This document shows positions 26,424 to 34,712 of a DNA stretch of 64,000 nt, piece after piece. Source of the DNA: Alcanivorax sp. (GTDB lineage Bacteria; Pseudomonadota; Gammaproteobacteria; Pseudomonadales; Alcanivoracaceae); NCBI RefSeq assembly GCF_017794965.1, contig NZ_CP051240.1:3410001-3474000 (forward strand), written 5' to 3'. Numbering within the stretch: the stretch's first letter is position 1; every line of letters begins with the position of its first letter. The notes under the pieces were generated by a model. It saw only the letters and a program-made list of their open reading frames with translations, had not been told where the DNA came from and did not search any database. The translations under genes and the position numbers were made by a program.

Positions 26424-26741
26424 ATGTCTGAGATAGCCAATACCCCCGAACCACCATATTACGCGGTTATATTCAGCAGCCACCGTACAGAAGGCGACGA
26501 TGGTTACGGTGATATGGCTGGCCGGATGGTTGAGTTGGCGGCGGAGCAACCAGGGTTTCTCGGCTTCGAGTCTGCCAGAGAGGGGTTGGGTATTACTGTG
26601 TCGTATTGGGAAAGTCTTGAGTCCATAGCTAGCTGGAAGAGTAATTCCGAGCATAGTGAAGCCCAGCGGCTGGGGCATGAAAAATGGTACTCAGAATTTC
26701 GGGTTCGTGTGGCTAGGGTGGAACGCGAGTATGGCATTTAA
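26424..26741 (+). CDS. integron cassette gene 4: antibiotic-biosynthesis-monooxygenase (ABM)-fold protein
   Basis: The 105-aa single-domain protein has the ferredoxin-like ABM pattern: YYAVIFSSHR, MVELAAEQPGFLGFESAR, ITVSYWESLESIASWKSNSEH and a final VRVARVEREYGI. Proteins of this fold include heme-degrading and quinone-forming monooxygenases, and many are of unknown substrate. AAGGATCT precedes the ATG. The last codons overlap the R'' end of the following attC-like site. Confidence 0.8.
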   Translation: MSEIANTPEPPYYAVIFSSHRTEGDDGYGDMAGRMVELAAEQPGFLGFESAREGLGITVSYWESLESIASWKSNSEHSEAQRLGHEKWYSEFRVRVARVEREYGI

Positions 26742-26813
26742 CAAGTGGCGGCAGCAGGACCAAATTTCCGCTCGTTCCTCACTTCAATTTGTCCGCTGCG
26801 CCAGGCGTTAGGC
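26736..26813 (+). other. attC-like recombination site 4
   Basis: ATTTAAC (26736-26742) matches RYYYAAC exactly, and GTTAGGC (26807-26813) matches GTTRRRY exactly. GGCGGCAGCAGGACCAAATT and AATTTGTCCGCTGCGCC pair within 78 bp. Confidence 0.82.
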
Positions 26814-26828
26814 ATAAAGGATGAAACT

Positions 26829-27431
26829 ATGAACAGTCTAGAAATACTCGAAAAATTGAGAACAAGTGAACCTCAGTTACTGACAGATTTACCCGAAACG
26901 TATGGCATTTATGCTCTCTGGGATCACGAGAAGAAAATCCGATACATTGGTTGCACGCCGAAAGCGACAGAAGGCTTCAGAAAGCGAGTTGGAAGTAAAC
27001 ACGTTACTGGCAGTGAAGGGCGTAGCCATAAGTTTTCTCAAGCCTATTGCACGGGCAGAATGTGGAGGTACTGCAAGAAGTTAGATCCTTCAGCCGCTCT
27101 AAATGCTCAAGATCCAAATGATGCAAAACTAGCAAAAAGACTGCGGACATTATTTATACGCAAGCACTGCAGGGTCACGTTTGTTGAGATCCCTGCGGAG
27201 AAGCGTGCAGGGAATTATTTCTCCTTTCTAACTTCTCTAGAGTCTGAAGTTCTTGCCCTTGCACCTTCCAGCATGCGTTTATGGGAAAAAATTGGATTTT
27301 CTCCTTTAAAAGAACCAATTGTTCTCGTGGATGAGCTACTTGAAGAAAACCCCAAACTTAAGGACGCCGCAGAAAGGCAGGCGCTGATATACAGGAAATA
27401 CATTGAGCATAAGGAGTCAGCGATTGCCTAA
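26829..27431 (+). CDS. integron cassette gene 5: GIY-YIG-type nuclease-like protein
   Basis: The 200-aa protein has GIY at residues 26-28 and YIG at 39-41, followed by an Arg-rich segment (GFRKRVGSK) and a downstream Glu in SLESEVLALAP near 138-140. This is the order of catalytic elements in GIY-YIG nucleases. The ATG at 26829 has AAAGG eight bases upstream; the ATG at 26821 is out of frame. I cannot assign it to a named subfamily, and the activity is inferred. Its end overlaps the last attC-like site. Confidence 0.7.
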   Translation: MNSLEILEKLRTSEPQLLTDLPETYGIYALWDHEKKIRYIGCTPKATEGFRKRVGSKHVTGSEGRSHKFSQAYCTGRMWRYCKKLDPSAALNAQDPNDAKLAKRLRTLFIRKHCRVTFVEIPAEKRAGNYFSFLTSLESEVLALAPSSMRLWEKIGFSPLKEPIVLVDELLEENPKLKDAAERQALIYRKYIEHKESAIA

Positions 27432-27506
27432 CAAGGCCAGGCACGGCGACTTTTTCATTCCGGCTTCGCCTGCACTACAAAGGCGCGCATGCTGGCAGCG
27501 TTACCA
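27426..27506 (+). other. attC-like recombination site 5 (array end)
   Basis: GCCTAAC (27426-27432) is a perfect R''. The core GTTACCA (27500-27506) departs from GTTRRRY in its last positions, as expected for a terminal site next to non-cassette DNA. GCCAGGCACGGCG and CGCGCATGCTGGC pair in part. Confidence 0.65.
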
Positions 27507-27563
27507 CACCAAGCTCCTCAAGAAGCACCAGCCAACCATCAAGGCAGAATTTTGTGAGGGAAG

Positions 27564-28004
27564 ATGAAGATAATCGGTTATCTGATTGGCGGGGCCCTGC
27601 TGTTGATGATTCTACTCGGGCCCGCTATCGGCCTGTATCTGGTATCAAAAGACACCGTTGCTGCATTGCGTTATGACGGGAGCGAACAGGCCCAGATAAT
27701 CGATTGTCGTTCTATTCGTGCAGGCGGACAGAATTCACGATACAACCGCGTACCCGTGGTACAGAGACCCTCTGGGCAAACGCTCTCCGGGACGGTGGAT
27801 GAGATACGCTTTTTCCGTGAGTGCGATGACCAGATCGGCACCACCGTCGAAGTCCTGTATGACACGGAAGCGCCAGACAATGCGCGGATCAATACTTTTT
27901 TGGAAATGTGGTTTCTGCCTATCGTTATCGGGGCTGTTAACTTGATCTGGTACGCTGCGGTGATTGTCGGTTATGCCAGAAAATATCGAAACCGGAATCA
28001 ATGA
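27564..28004 (+). CDS. DUF3592-like membrane protein
   Basis: The 146-aa protein has a hydrophobic N-terminal segment (residues 5-27) and a C-terminal one (about 112-137), with a soluble beta-type domain between them containing two cysteines (IDCRSI, ECDDQIG). This arrangement is DUF3592-like, and the role is unknown. AGGGAAG precedes the ATG. It lies 58 bp after the last attC-like site and no such site follows it, so I take it as chromosomal. Confidence 0.6.
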   Translation: MKIIGYLIGGALLLMILLGPAIGLYLVSKDTVAALRYDGSEQAQIIDCRSIRAGGQNSRYNRVPVVQRPSGQTLSGTVDEIRFFRECDDQIGTTVEVLYDTEAPDNARINTFLEMWFLPIVIGAVNLIWYAAVIVGYARKYRNRNQ

Positions 28005-28046
28005 CATGGCCAGCCTGCAAACCTGGCAAGTTCAAAAGGAACCATC

Positions 28047-28484
28047 ATGAAGGGATTGCTTTCACTTTTATTGGTTTGCCTGTGTGCAGTGGCTTGGTCA
28101 TCCGGCATTTACCGTTGGGTAGACGACCAGGGCAATGTTCACTTTTCTGATTCCCCCTCCGAGGCGCACGCTTCGGAGAGTTTGAAACTCAAAATCAACA
28201 CCTTCGAAAGCGTCACTTACGACAGTCTCTCCGTTGCACTTCCCTCCTCCGATAAACGCCACCGGGTTGTCATGTACTCCGCCAGCTGGTGCGGTGTGTG
28301 CACAAAGGCAAGGCGCTATTTTGAAGCCAATAACATTGGCTTTACCGAATACGATGTTGAAACCAGCCAGGCGGGTAAAGCGGGATTTGAGAAGCTGAAC
28401 GGGAAGGGAGTGCCCATCATTCTGGTTGGCAACAAACGCATGAATGGTTTCAGCGCCGCGACTTTTGAGAAGCTCTATCAGTAA
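28047..28484 (+). CDS. exported DUF4124 + glutaredoxin-like protein
   Basis: The 145-aa protein has a signal peptide (about 1-19), a DUF4124 segment (IYRWVDDQGNVHFSDSP) and a C-terminal glutaredoxin fold with Cys82-Gly-Val-Cys85 and the GVPIILVG cis-Pro region. It is probably a periplasmic thiol-disulfide oxidoreductase. AAAGGAACC precedes the ATG. It lies 42 bp after the DUF3592-like gene and may share its transcript. Confidence 0.85.
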   Translation: MKGLLSLLLVCLCAVAWSSGIYRWVDDQGNVHFSDSPSEAHASESLKLKINTFESVTYDSLSVALPSSDKRHRVVMYSASWCGVCTKARRYFEANNIGFTEYDVETSQAGKAGFEKLNGKGVPIILVGNKRMNGFSAATFEKLYQ

Positions 28485-28555
28485 CCCTTTTCACATCACC
28501 GGTTGAGTTTTTCACCTGGCCTTACCCTCACCGCCCGCTCCTTCCGCTGGCAGTC

Positions 28556-28671
28556 GATAGTTAACAGTGAATAGTGAACAGTTAACAGCGAAACAAAAAA
28601 AGGCCGCAGCCCGGTTGGGGCGCGGCTTTTTTATTTTCGTTATTAACTATTAATTGTTCATTATTCATTGC
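28556..28671. repeat. heptamer-arm inverted element enclosing a terminator
   Basis: The left arm is AGTTAAC, AGTGAAT, AGTGAAC, AGTTAAC, AGCGAAA. The right arm, read on the - strand, is AATGAAT, AATGAAC, AATTAAT, AGTTAAT, AACGAAA. Both keep strict period 7. The - strand arm contributes the TAA stop codon of mmsB. Confidence 0.75.
28597..28635. terminator. bidirectional terminator between convergent genes
   Basis: AAAAAAAGGCCGCAGCCC ... GGGGCGCGGCTTTTTTA forms a stem with A and T runs on both sides. It serves the glutaredoxin gene and mmsB. Confidence 0.85.
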
Positions 28672-29557
28672 GTTCTTTGTGGCGAAAGAAACGCTGTATG
28701 CTGGAAAAATCCTTGTCCGAATAACCGTGATTGCCATGGGCGGCATAGAGGGATTTGGCCAGATTGCCCATGGGTGTGGCGGACTGGGAACTGAGAGCCG
28801 CCTGCAGGGCCAGGCCCAGGTCCTTGTTCATCAGCTTCACCGCAAAGCCGCCTTCATAATCTTTCGATGACGGCACGTTTTCCATCACGCCGGGCCAGGG
28901 GTTGTACTTGTCCAGGGACCAGTTGTCTCCGGAGCTGGCCTTCATGATGTCCGACAGCACTGCGGGGTCGAGGCCGTGGTCCGCGCCCATCTGTAGCGCT
29001 TCGGCGGTGCCGATCATGTGGATGGCGAGAAGCATGTTGTTGCAGATTTTCGCCAGCTGCCCGGCGCCGTTGTCGCCAGCACGGAACACCTGGGCGCCCA
29101 TGCATTCCAGCACCGGGCGGGCCTGGTCGATGGCCTGTGTTTCACCGCCACAGATAAAGGTGAGGGAGCCGGCTTTGGCTCCCCCCACACCGCCGGAAAC
29201 CGGCGCATCAATCATCACCCTGCCCTGTTCTTTGGCCATACCGGCCACATCACGGGCGGTGTCCGCGTCGATGGTGGAGCAGTCGATGATCAGGGCGCTG
29301 GGATCAATGTGCTGCAACACGCCATCCTCTCCCAGATAGAGGCCACGCACGGCACCCGCTGAAGGCAACATGCTGATCACCACCTCAGCACCCTGCACCG
29401 CTTGTGCGGCACTGCCTGCTGCTTTGGCGCCCTGTTCCACCGCCGTCTTGAGCAGCTCTGGAACCAGATCAAAGGCGGTTACCTCGTGTCCGGCCTTGAC
29501 CAGGTTCGCCGCCATGGGGCCACCCATATGACCGACACCGAAGAATCCGATTTTCAT
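28661..29557 (-). CDS. mmsB: 3-hydroxyisobutyrate dehydrogenase
   Basis: The 298-aa protein has the N-terminal NAD-binding GFFGVGHMGGPMA, the family motif DAPVSGGVGGAKAGSLTF and the catalytic Lys segment GAGQLAKICNN. It oxidises 3-hydroxyisobutyrate to methylmalonate semialdehyde in valine degradation. AAGGAGAG precedes the ATG. It is the last gene of the leftward mmsA / acyl-CoA dehydrogenase / mmsB set. Its final codons fall in a heptamer repeat. Confidence 0.93.
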   Translation of the reverse strand: MKIGFFGVGHMGGPMAANLVKAGHEVTAFDLVPELLKTAVEQGAKAAGSAAQAVQGAEVVISMLPSAGAVRGLYLGEDGVLQHIDPSALIIDCSTIDADTARDVAGMAKEQGRVMIDAPVSGGVGGAKAGSLTFICGGETQAIDQARPVLECMGAQVFRAGDNGAGQLAKICNNMLLAIHMIGTAEALQMGADHGLDPAVLSDIMKASSGDNWSLDKYNPWPGVMENVPSSKDYEGGFAVKLMNKDLGLALQAALSSQSATPMGNLAKSLYAAHGNHGYSDKDFSSIQRFFRHKERNE

Positions 29558-29585
29558 TGTTCTCTCTCCTTCGCATTTTCTTTCT

Positions 29586-29742
29586 GTAGGAGCGGCGCTC
29601 GAGCCGCGAACCGCATATTGGGATAACCTCGCTGGAACCTTCGCAGCTCTGGCGCCGCTCCTACGGCGGTGTTTTGATTTGCGTCCGGCTTTCGACGTCC
29701 GACCTTCTTCCAGAAAAGATCGCCTGCAGGCAGGCTCCTACT
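29586..29742. repeat. REP-like elements between mmsB and the acyl-CoA dehydrogenase gene
   Basis: GTAGGAGCGGCGCTCGAGCCGCG at 29586 faces GGCGCCGCTCCTAC ending at 29664. A heptamer run GTCCGGC, TTTCGAC, GTCCGAC lies at 29683-29703, followed by a GATCGCCTGCAGGCAGGCTCCTAC unit at about 29718-29741. Confidence 0.7.
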
Positions 29743-29749
29743 GCGCTCA

Positions 29750-30901
29750 TTACAAAAACGACAGATCCTTCAGCACATTACGCGCGATAATCACGCGCAT
29801 GATTTCGTTGGTGCCTTCCAGAATCTGGTGGACGCGGGCATCGCGCAGGTAACGTTCCAGTGGATACTCGCGGATGTAACCGTAGCCTCCGTGTAACTGC
29901 AGCGCCTGGTTGCAGATGTTGAAGCACAGATCGGTGGCCAGGCGCTTGGCCATGGCACAGAGCATGCTCTTGTCGCTGTGATTCTGGTCCAGTTTCCAGG
30001 CCGCGAGCCGTACCATCTGTTGTGCAGCCACCAGTTCCGTGGCCATGTCGGCCAGGGTAAATTGCACTGTCTGGAAATCACTGATGGCCTGGCCGAACTG
30101 TTTGCGTTCCTGCACATAGGCCTGGGCCTGCTGCAATGCCGCCTGGGCAGCGCCAAGGGAACAACTGGCGATATTGATACGGCCGCCATCCAGGCCACCC
30201 ATGGCGATCTTGAAACCCTGCCCTTCCTCACCCATCAGACATTCGGCAGGAATGCGCGCCTCTTCCATGATCACGGCGCGGGTGGGCTGGCTTTTCCAGC
30301 CCATCTTGTCTTCGTTGCGACCGTAGGAAACGCCCGGCGTATCCGCCGGTACCGCAAAGCAGGAAATGCCTCCAGCTCCGGGGCCGCCGGTACGTGCCAT
30401 GAGCACCAGCACATCGGTATCACCGGCGCCGGAAATAAACGCCTTGGCGCCGTTCAGCACATAGCTGTCACCGTCCTTTCGGGCGGTGGTGGAGAGCGAT
30501 GCCGCATCCGACCCCGCATTGGGTTCGGTGAGGCAATAGGACGCCAGCTTTTTGCCCGCCATCAGGTCATCGGCCCAGCGTGCCCGTGTGGCGTCATTAC
30601 CAAACTGCGTCAGCATCCAGGTGGCCATGTTGTGGATGGTGATGAACGCGGTGGTAGAGGTGCAGCCTTGGGACAGCTGTTCGAAAATCAGTGCCGCATC
30701 AAGACGGGACAGCCCCATACCACCCAGCTCTTCAGAACAGTACAGGGAACAAAACCCCAGCTCGCCGGCTTTACGAATGGCATCTTTGGGGAAAATACTT
30801 TTCGCATCCCATTCCGCCGCAAACGGGGCCAGCTCCTTTTCGGAAAACTGTCGTGCGGTTTCGCGGAAAGCCTGCTGTTCTTCATTAAAAGAAAAGTCCA
30901 C
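29750..30901 (-). CDS. acyl-CoA dehydrogenase (probably isobutyryl-CoA)
   Basis: The protein has 383 aa from a GTG at 30901 (VDFSFNEEQQAFRETARQF), preceded by AGAGAGAC; the ATG at 30934 lies in repeat sequence and is less likely. Landmarks are CLTEPNAGSDA, the catalytic-region LQLHGGYGYIREYPLERYLRDAR, and HQILEGTNEIMRVIIAR. It is FAD-dependent and oxidises a short acyl-CoA to the enoyl-CoA. Its position between mmsA and mmsB points to isobutyryl-CoA in valine degradation. Confidence 0.9.
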   Translation of the reverse strand: MDFSFNEEQQAFRETARQFSEKELAPFAAEWDAKSIFPKDAIRKAGELGFCSLYCSEELGGMGLSRLDAALIFEQLSQGCTSTTAFITIHNMATWMLTQFGNDATRARWADDLMAGKKLASYCLTEPNAGSDAASLSTTARKDGDSYVLNGAKAFISGAGDTDVLVLMARTGGPGAGGISCFAVPADTPGVSYGRNEDKMGWKSQPTRAVIMEEARIPAECLMGEEGQGFKIAMGGLDGGRINIASCSLGAAQAALQQAQAYVQERKQFGQAISDFQTVQFTLADMATELVAAQQMVRLAAWKLDQNHSDKSMLCAMAKRLATDLCFNICNQALQLHGGYGYIREYPLERYLRDARVHQILEGTNEIMRVIIARNVLKDLSFL

Positions 30902-30937
30902 GGTTGTCTCTCTGCGGCTGTTCCTGTTCAGCAACCT

Positions 30938-31010
30938 TTGTGGGAGCTTGCCTGCAAGCGAATCGGCCTTGGATTAAAACCTTTCGCTTGCAAGCAAGCT
31001 CCCACAGGGT
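30938..31010. repeat. REP-like inverted pair GGGAGCTTGC
   Basis: TGTGGGAGCTTGCCTGCAAGCGAA faces TTCGCTTGCAAGCAAGCTCCCACA. It resembles the unit at about 2655 and sits in the gap between mmsA and the acyl-CoA dehydrogenase gene. Confidence 0.75.
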
Positions 31011-31020
31011 GCCCGCTGGA

Positions 31021-32517
31021 TTATTTCAAATGAATGCTCATGTTTGGGCCGGAAGCCGGGATGTCGTCTTCGAACCAGCGGCTGGTGACAGTTTTGGTTT
31101 CGGTGTAGAAACGCACCGCCTGTTTGCCGTAGGCATGCTGATCACCATAGAACGACCCCTTCCAGCCGGTGAAGCTGAAGAACGGCAGCGGCACCGGGAT
31201 AGGCACATTGATACCCACCTGCCCCACTTCCACTTCATGTTGGTATTTACGTGCCGCGGCGCCACTGGCGGTAAAGATGGAGGTGCCATTGCCGTAGGGA
31301 CTGTTGTTCACCAATTGCAGGGCGTCTTCGAGGGTATCCACGCTGACACAACACAGTACCGGGCCGAAAATTTCTTCCTTGTAGATGGACATGTCCGGGG
31401 TCACATCCGAAAACAGGGTCGGGCCGACCCAGTTGCCGTCGGGCAGACCGTCCACAGTACAATCGGAACCATCCAGCAAACAGGTGGCGCCCTCTTCCTT
31501 GCCTTGTTTGATCAGGGTCAGCACACGCTGCTTTGCCTGCGGGCTGATCTGCGGACCGTACGCCGCTTGCGGATCATTCCACGCACCCGGGCGGATTTTC
31601 GCAAACTCGTCTTTCAGTTCATCGATCCACGCTTTCGAATCTCCCACGAACACCGCCACGCTGATAGCCATGCAACGCTGACCGGCCGCGCCACAGGACG
31701 CCCCCACCAGACTGTTGATGACCTGATCCTTGTTGGCATCCGGCATGATCACCATGTGATTCTTGGCACCGGCAAAACACTGGGCACGTTTCATGTGATC
31801 GGTGGCGGTGCGATACACATGCTGGCCCACCGGCACGGACCCTACGAAGGACACCGCCTTGATGTCCGGATGGGTCAGCAGGGTATCCACCTGTTCTTTG
31901 CCGCCGTGCACCAGCTGCAACACACCGGGAGGCGCACCAGCTTCCAGAAACAGTTCTGCCAGACGGTTGGGCGTCATGGGGTCCTGTTCGGATGGCTTGA
32001 GCACGAAGGTGTTGCCGGCGGCGATGGCCAACGGGAACATCCACAGGGGAATCATGGCCGGGAAGTTGAACGGGGTAATGCCGGCGCACACGCCCAGGGG
32101 CTGGGTCCAGGAGTGGGTGTCGATACTGCGCGCCACATTCTCCACGGTTTCACCCATCATCAATGAAGCGATGTTGGCCGCCTGCTCGGCCACTTCGATG
32201 CCGCGCCACACATCCCCCTTGGCATCCTCGAAGGTCTTGCCGGTTTCCTGACTGAGGATCTCGGCGATTTCTTCCTGGTGCTCCTTGAGCAAGGCCTGAT
32301 AACGCAGCATCAGTCGGGCCCGCTCGGACACCGGCACTTCCTTCCAGCTTTCAAAAGCCCCTTTGGCGGCAGCGATGGCCTGTTCCATTTCGTCAGGGGT
32401 GGTGGCTGGCGCCTCGCACAGCACCGCCTGGGTGGCAGGGTTGGTCACCGGGATCCACTGGTCGGTGGTGCTGGCGACAAATTCACCGTTGATCAGCAGG
32501 GGCATGCGACGGCTCAT
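31021..32517 (-). CDS. mmsA: CoA-acylating methylmalonate-semialdehyde dehydrogenase
   Basis: The protein has 498 aa from ATG 32517 (MSRRMPLLINGEF), which has GGAGAG upstream. Landmarks are PFNFPAMIPLWMFP, FVGSVPVGQHVY and the catalytic cysteine in GQRCMAISVAVFVG. The C-terminal NVPIPVPLPFFSFTGWKGS is typical of MmsA. It converts methylmalonate semialdehyde to propionyl-CoA using NAD+ and CoA. It leads the leftward valine-degradation genes and is divergent from an AraC-type regulator. Confidence 0.95.
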   Translation of the reverse strand: MSRRMPLLINGEFVASTTDQWIPVTNPATQAVLCEAPATTPDEMEQAIAAAKGAFESWKEVPVSERARLMLRYQALLKEHQEEIAEILSQETGKTFEDAKGDVWRGIEVAEQAANIASLMMGETVENVARSIDTHSWTQPLGVCAGITPFNFPAMIPLWMFPLAIAAGNTFVLKPSEQDPMTPNRLAELFLEAGAPPGVLQLVHGGKEQVDTLLTHPDIKAVSFVGSVPVGQHVYRTATDHMKRAQCFAGAKNHMVIMPDANKDQVINSLVGASCGAAGQRCMAISVAVFVGDSKAWIDELKDEFAKIRPGAWNDPQAAYGPQISPQAKQRVLTLIKQGKEEGATCLLDGSDCTVDGLPDGNWVGPTLFSDVTPDMSIYKEEIFGPVLCCVSVDTLEDALQLVNNSPYGNGTSIFTASGAAARKYQHEVEVGQVGINVPIPVPLPFFSFTGWKGSFYGDQHAYGKQAVRFYTETKTVTSRWFEDDIPASGPNMSIHLK

Positions 32518-32622
32518 GGGGCTCTCCGGAATGTCAGTCGTTGGCGTTATGGCTCTGTTGTAGCACAGCGCCGCCCTGCGGCAGATAGCCTCTTTTGCTC
32601 CTGATGGATTATATTGCGGTTT

Positions 32623-33531
32623 ATGGACTACACACCTTCCCCCAGTCACGCCCCGGCAGAACCCTCCAGCTGGCCATTACCGGCCAGCGGCCAGCGGACC
32701 ATCATTCCCCCCGCTGTGCTGGACAGCATTGCCGGGCATCCACTCTGTGACGGCTGCATGCCACACGGGGTGGGCTATTACCCGCAAGCCCGTGGGCACC
32801 GAATGCAAAGGCACAACCCTGCGGATTTCCTGTTGATCTACTGCATCAGCGGGCGTGGGGAGCTACAGGTTGAAGGGCGCCGCTACACGGTGGCAGGGGG
32901 CGAGCTGGTGCTGCTTCCCGCCACCCTCGCCCATCGCTACCAGGCCGACAGCCGTGATCCCTGGAGCATTTACTGGGTGCATCTGGGGGGCCATGAAGTG
33001 CCGCGTTTTTTTGACGAAATTGCCGGGCACAGCGGGGGCCGCACCGTGCGGGTAGGAGTGCATTCGCGGCTGGCGGAAGAGTTTCAGGCGCTGCTGGCCG
33101 CAGCTACCCGGGTGCAGCCGGAGCACCTGGTGTATGCCGCCAACCTGCTGCGCAGCCTGCTGGCATTCGCCGCCCTGATGCGCCATCAGCATGATGTGCG
33201 CCATGCCACCCTGGATGTGAACAGGGTCAACGGCTATCTGCAGACCGCCCTGCATCGGCGCCTGACCCTGGATGAGTTGGCGGCGGCCACCAGCGAGCTG
33301 TCCCGCTATCACTTCATTCGTGAATACAAGCGCCAGACCGGGCAAACCCCCATGCAGGCCTTTCAGCGCATCAAGGTGAGCCATGCCTGCTACCTGCTGG
33401 ATATCACCGAGGACACCGTGGCGGAAATCGCCGCCCGACTGGGCCATGACGATCCGTATTATTTTTCCCGGCTGTTCAAGCGGGTGATGGGCGTGTCGCC
33501 GCAGCGGTATCGGCAGGAGAGGGGGCAGTAG
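32623..33531 (+). CDS. mmsR: AraC-family regulator of the mms genes
   Basis: The 302-aa protein has an N-terminal cupin (GYYPQARGHRMQRHNPADFLLIYC, GRGELQVEGRRYTV) and a C-terminal double HTH (LDELAAATSELSRYHFIREYKRQTG, AEIAARLGHDDPYYFSRLFKR). ATG 32623 is preferred to an upstream TTG. It is divergent from mmsA with about 105 bp between starts, the arrangement known for MmsR activating mmsAB in Pseudomonas. The symbol rests on this context. Confidence 0.82.
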   Translation: MDYTPSPSHAPAEPSSWPLPASGQRTIIPPAVLDSIAGHPLCDGCMPHGVGYYPQARGHRMQRHNPADFLLIYCISGRGELQVEGRRYTVAGGELVLLPATLAHRYQADSRDPWSIYWVHLGGHEVPRFFDEIAGHSGGRTVRVGVHSRLAEEFQALLAAATRVQPEHLVYAANLLRSLLAFAALMRHQHDVRHATLDVNRVNGYLQTALHRRLTLDELAAATSELSRYHFIREYKRQTGQTPMQAFQRIKVSHACYLLDITEDTVAEIAARLGHDDPYYFSRLFKRVMGVSPQRYRQERGQ

Positions 33532-33556
33532 CGACAAGCGACAACGCGGGAGATAG

Positions 33557-33712
33557 AGTTCAAAGTTTAAAGTTCAAAGTTTAAACGCGGGCCAGGGCGG
33601 CAGAGTTTGCGATGCCTTGCCCGCGCTCATCGGTAAGGGCGCGGGCACAGCAGCCCAAAACGGCAAAAACCCTCTCGCGCCTTTTCAACTTTGAACTTTG
33701 AACTTTCAACTG
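33557..33712 (+). repeat. copy 2 of the ~155-bp AAAGTTN palindromic element
   Basis: The left arm AGTTCAAAGTTTAAAGTTC and right arm GAACTTTGAACTTTCAACTG flank a GC-rich core (TGCCCGCGC ... GCGCGGGCA). It starts 25 bp after the mmsR stop. A REP-like unit follows at about 33722-33775. Confidence 0.85.
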
Positions 33713-33828
33713 CTGTTCTCCCTGGCTCGGATCGCTTGCAGGCATACCCTGACGAGCACAGAGAGCTCCTACAGCCTATCCAGCCACGGCGATCCGTGTT
33801 GCGTGCAGCGTGTTGCTTGATGCATCTC

Positions 33829-34563
33829 TTAAACTGGCCGGCTTTGCCAGGTGAGCGTCATCACGTCGCGGTGGGTCTCGCACTGGAAAATGTGCGCACA
33901 GCCGTAGTGGCCAAAGCGGAATGGCAGGGTATCCACGGAATCCAGCTGCATCACGAACTGCATGGGTTCCCGGCAGCAGGGGCAGCTGGGGTAGCTCACG
34001 TTGTCGACCCAGTGGGGCCAGCCCATCAGCTTGTCACCGGGGCGCGGGGCCGGGCGGTGGGCATGAAGTAACGCCAGGGTGCCATCCAGCGCACCATCAG
34101 GATCATTGATCGCCGCGGTTTCCTTTTGGTCCGGGTAGTCCGCCAGGGGAATCCAGCCGGTCAGTGAACGTTCCGGAAGGGCATCTGGCAAGCGTACCGG
34201 CAGCGCATCAAAACCGTTGGCCTGGTCGCGGGGAATCACCCGTACCAGGGACGCATCAGAGAAGGGCAGGTGGGACTGACCCAGCACCTCACAGTCTTCC
34301 TCGCCATTGGTGCAATAGAACACCTGCAACACCCCATCACCGAAGGGGGAGCGCATGTTGCGAGGCAAATCACGGGATTCCAGCTGCACAAACAGCTGCA
34401 TCGGCTGATGACAATGCCCGCAGCAAGGCCAGGATTCGTCAGGTTTCAGCAGCGGCAGACCACCGAACTTGGACATGGCACCCGGTACCGCCGGACCGGC
34501 TTGGGGACGCCAGGCGGGGCGGGAAAAGGAAGCCAGTCTTAGTTTGATTTCTTCAGGCAGCAT
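33829..34563 (-). CDS. DUF1963-family protein with two CxxC-type pairs
   Basis: The 244-aa protein has the DUF1963 (YwqG-like) pattern in duplicate form: SKFGGLPLLKPDESWPCCGHCHQPMQLFVQLE and later MGWPHWVDNVSYPSCPCCREPMQFVMQLDS. The Cys/His-rich motifs CCGHCH and CPCC suggest metal binding. The function is unknown. It stands between a repeat region and the DUF3482 gene, separate from both. The ATG at 34563 is followed by LPEEIKLRLASF. Confidence 0.75.
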   Translation of the reverse strand: MLPEEIKLRLASFSRPAWRPQAGPAVPGAMSKFGGLPLLKPDESWPCCGHCHQPMQLFVQLESRDLPRNMRSPFGDGVLQVFYCTNGEEDCEVLGQSHLPFSDASLVRVIPRDQANGFDALPVRLPDALPERSLTGWIPLADYPDQKETAAINDPDGALDGTLALLHAHRPAPRPGDKLMGWPHWVDNVSYPSCPCCREPMQFVMQLDSVDTLPFRFGHYGCAHIFQCETHRDVMTLTWQSRPV

Positions 34564-34712
34564 GGGGTGTCCTCAATCTCTCGATTCCACCATGCCAGCA
34601 TCACCCGCGAACCTCCTTCACAAACCGCTGCCAGGGCATTTTTAGGGACTGAGCGGCGTGCAAATTTTGAACTTGTGAACCATCCCGCAGGCTAAATGTG
34701 CGCAGATTTGCA

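Noticed and set aside
25219..27506. Prophage or IS origin of the AT-rich island
   Set aside because: No transposase, phage structural gene or terminal inverted repeats are present. The attC-like sites explain it better.
27564..28484. DUF3592-like and glutaredoxin genes as further integron cassettes
   Set aside because: No attC-like site follows either gene, and their base composition matches the chromosome.
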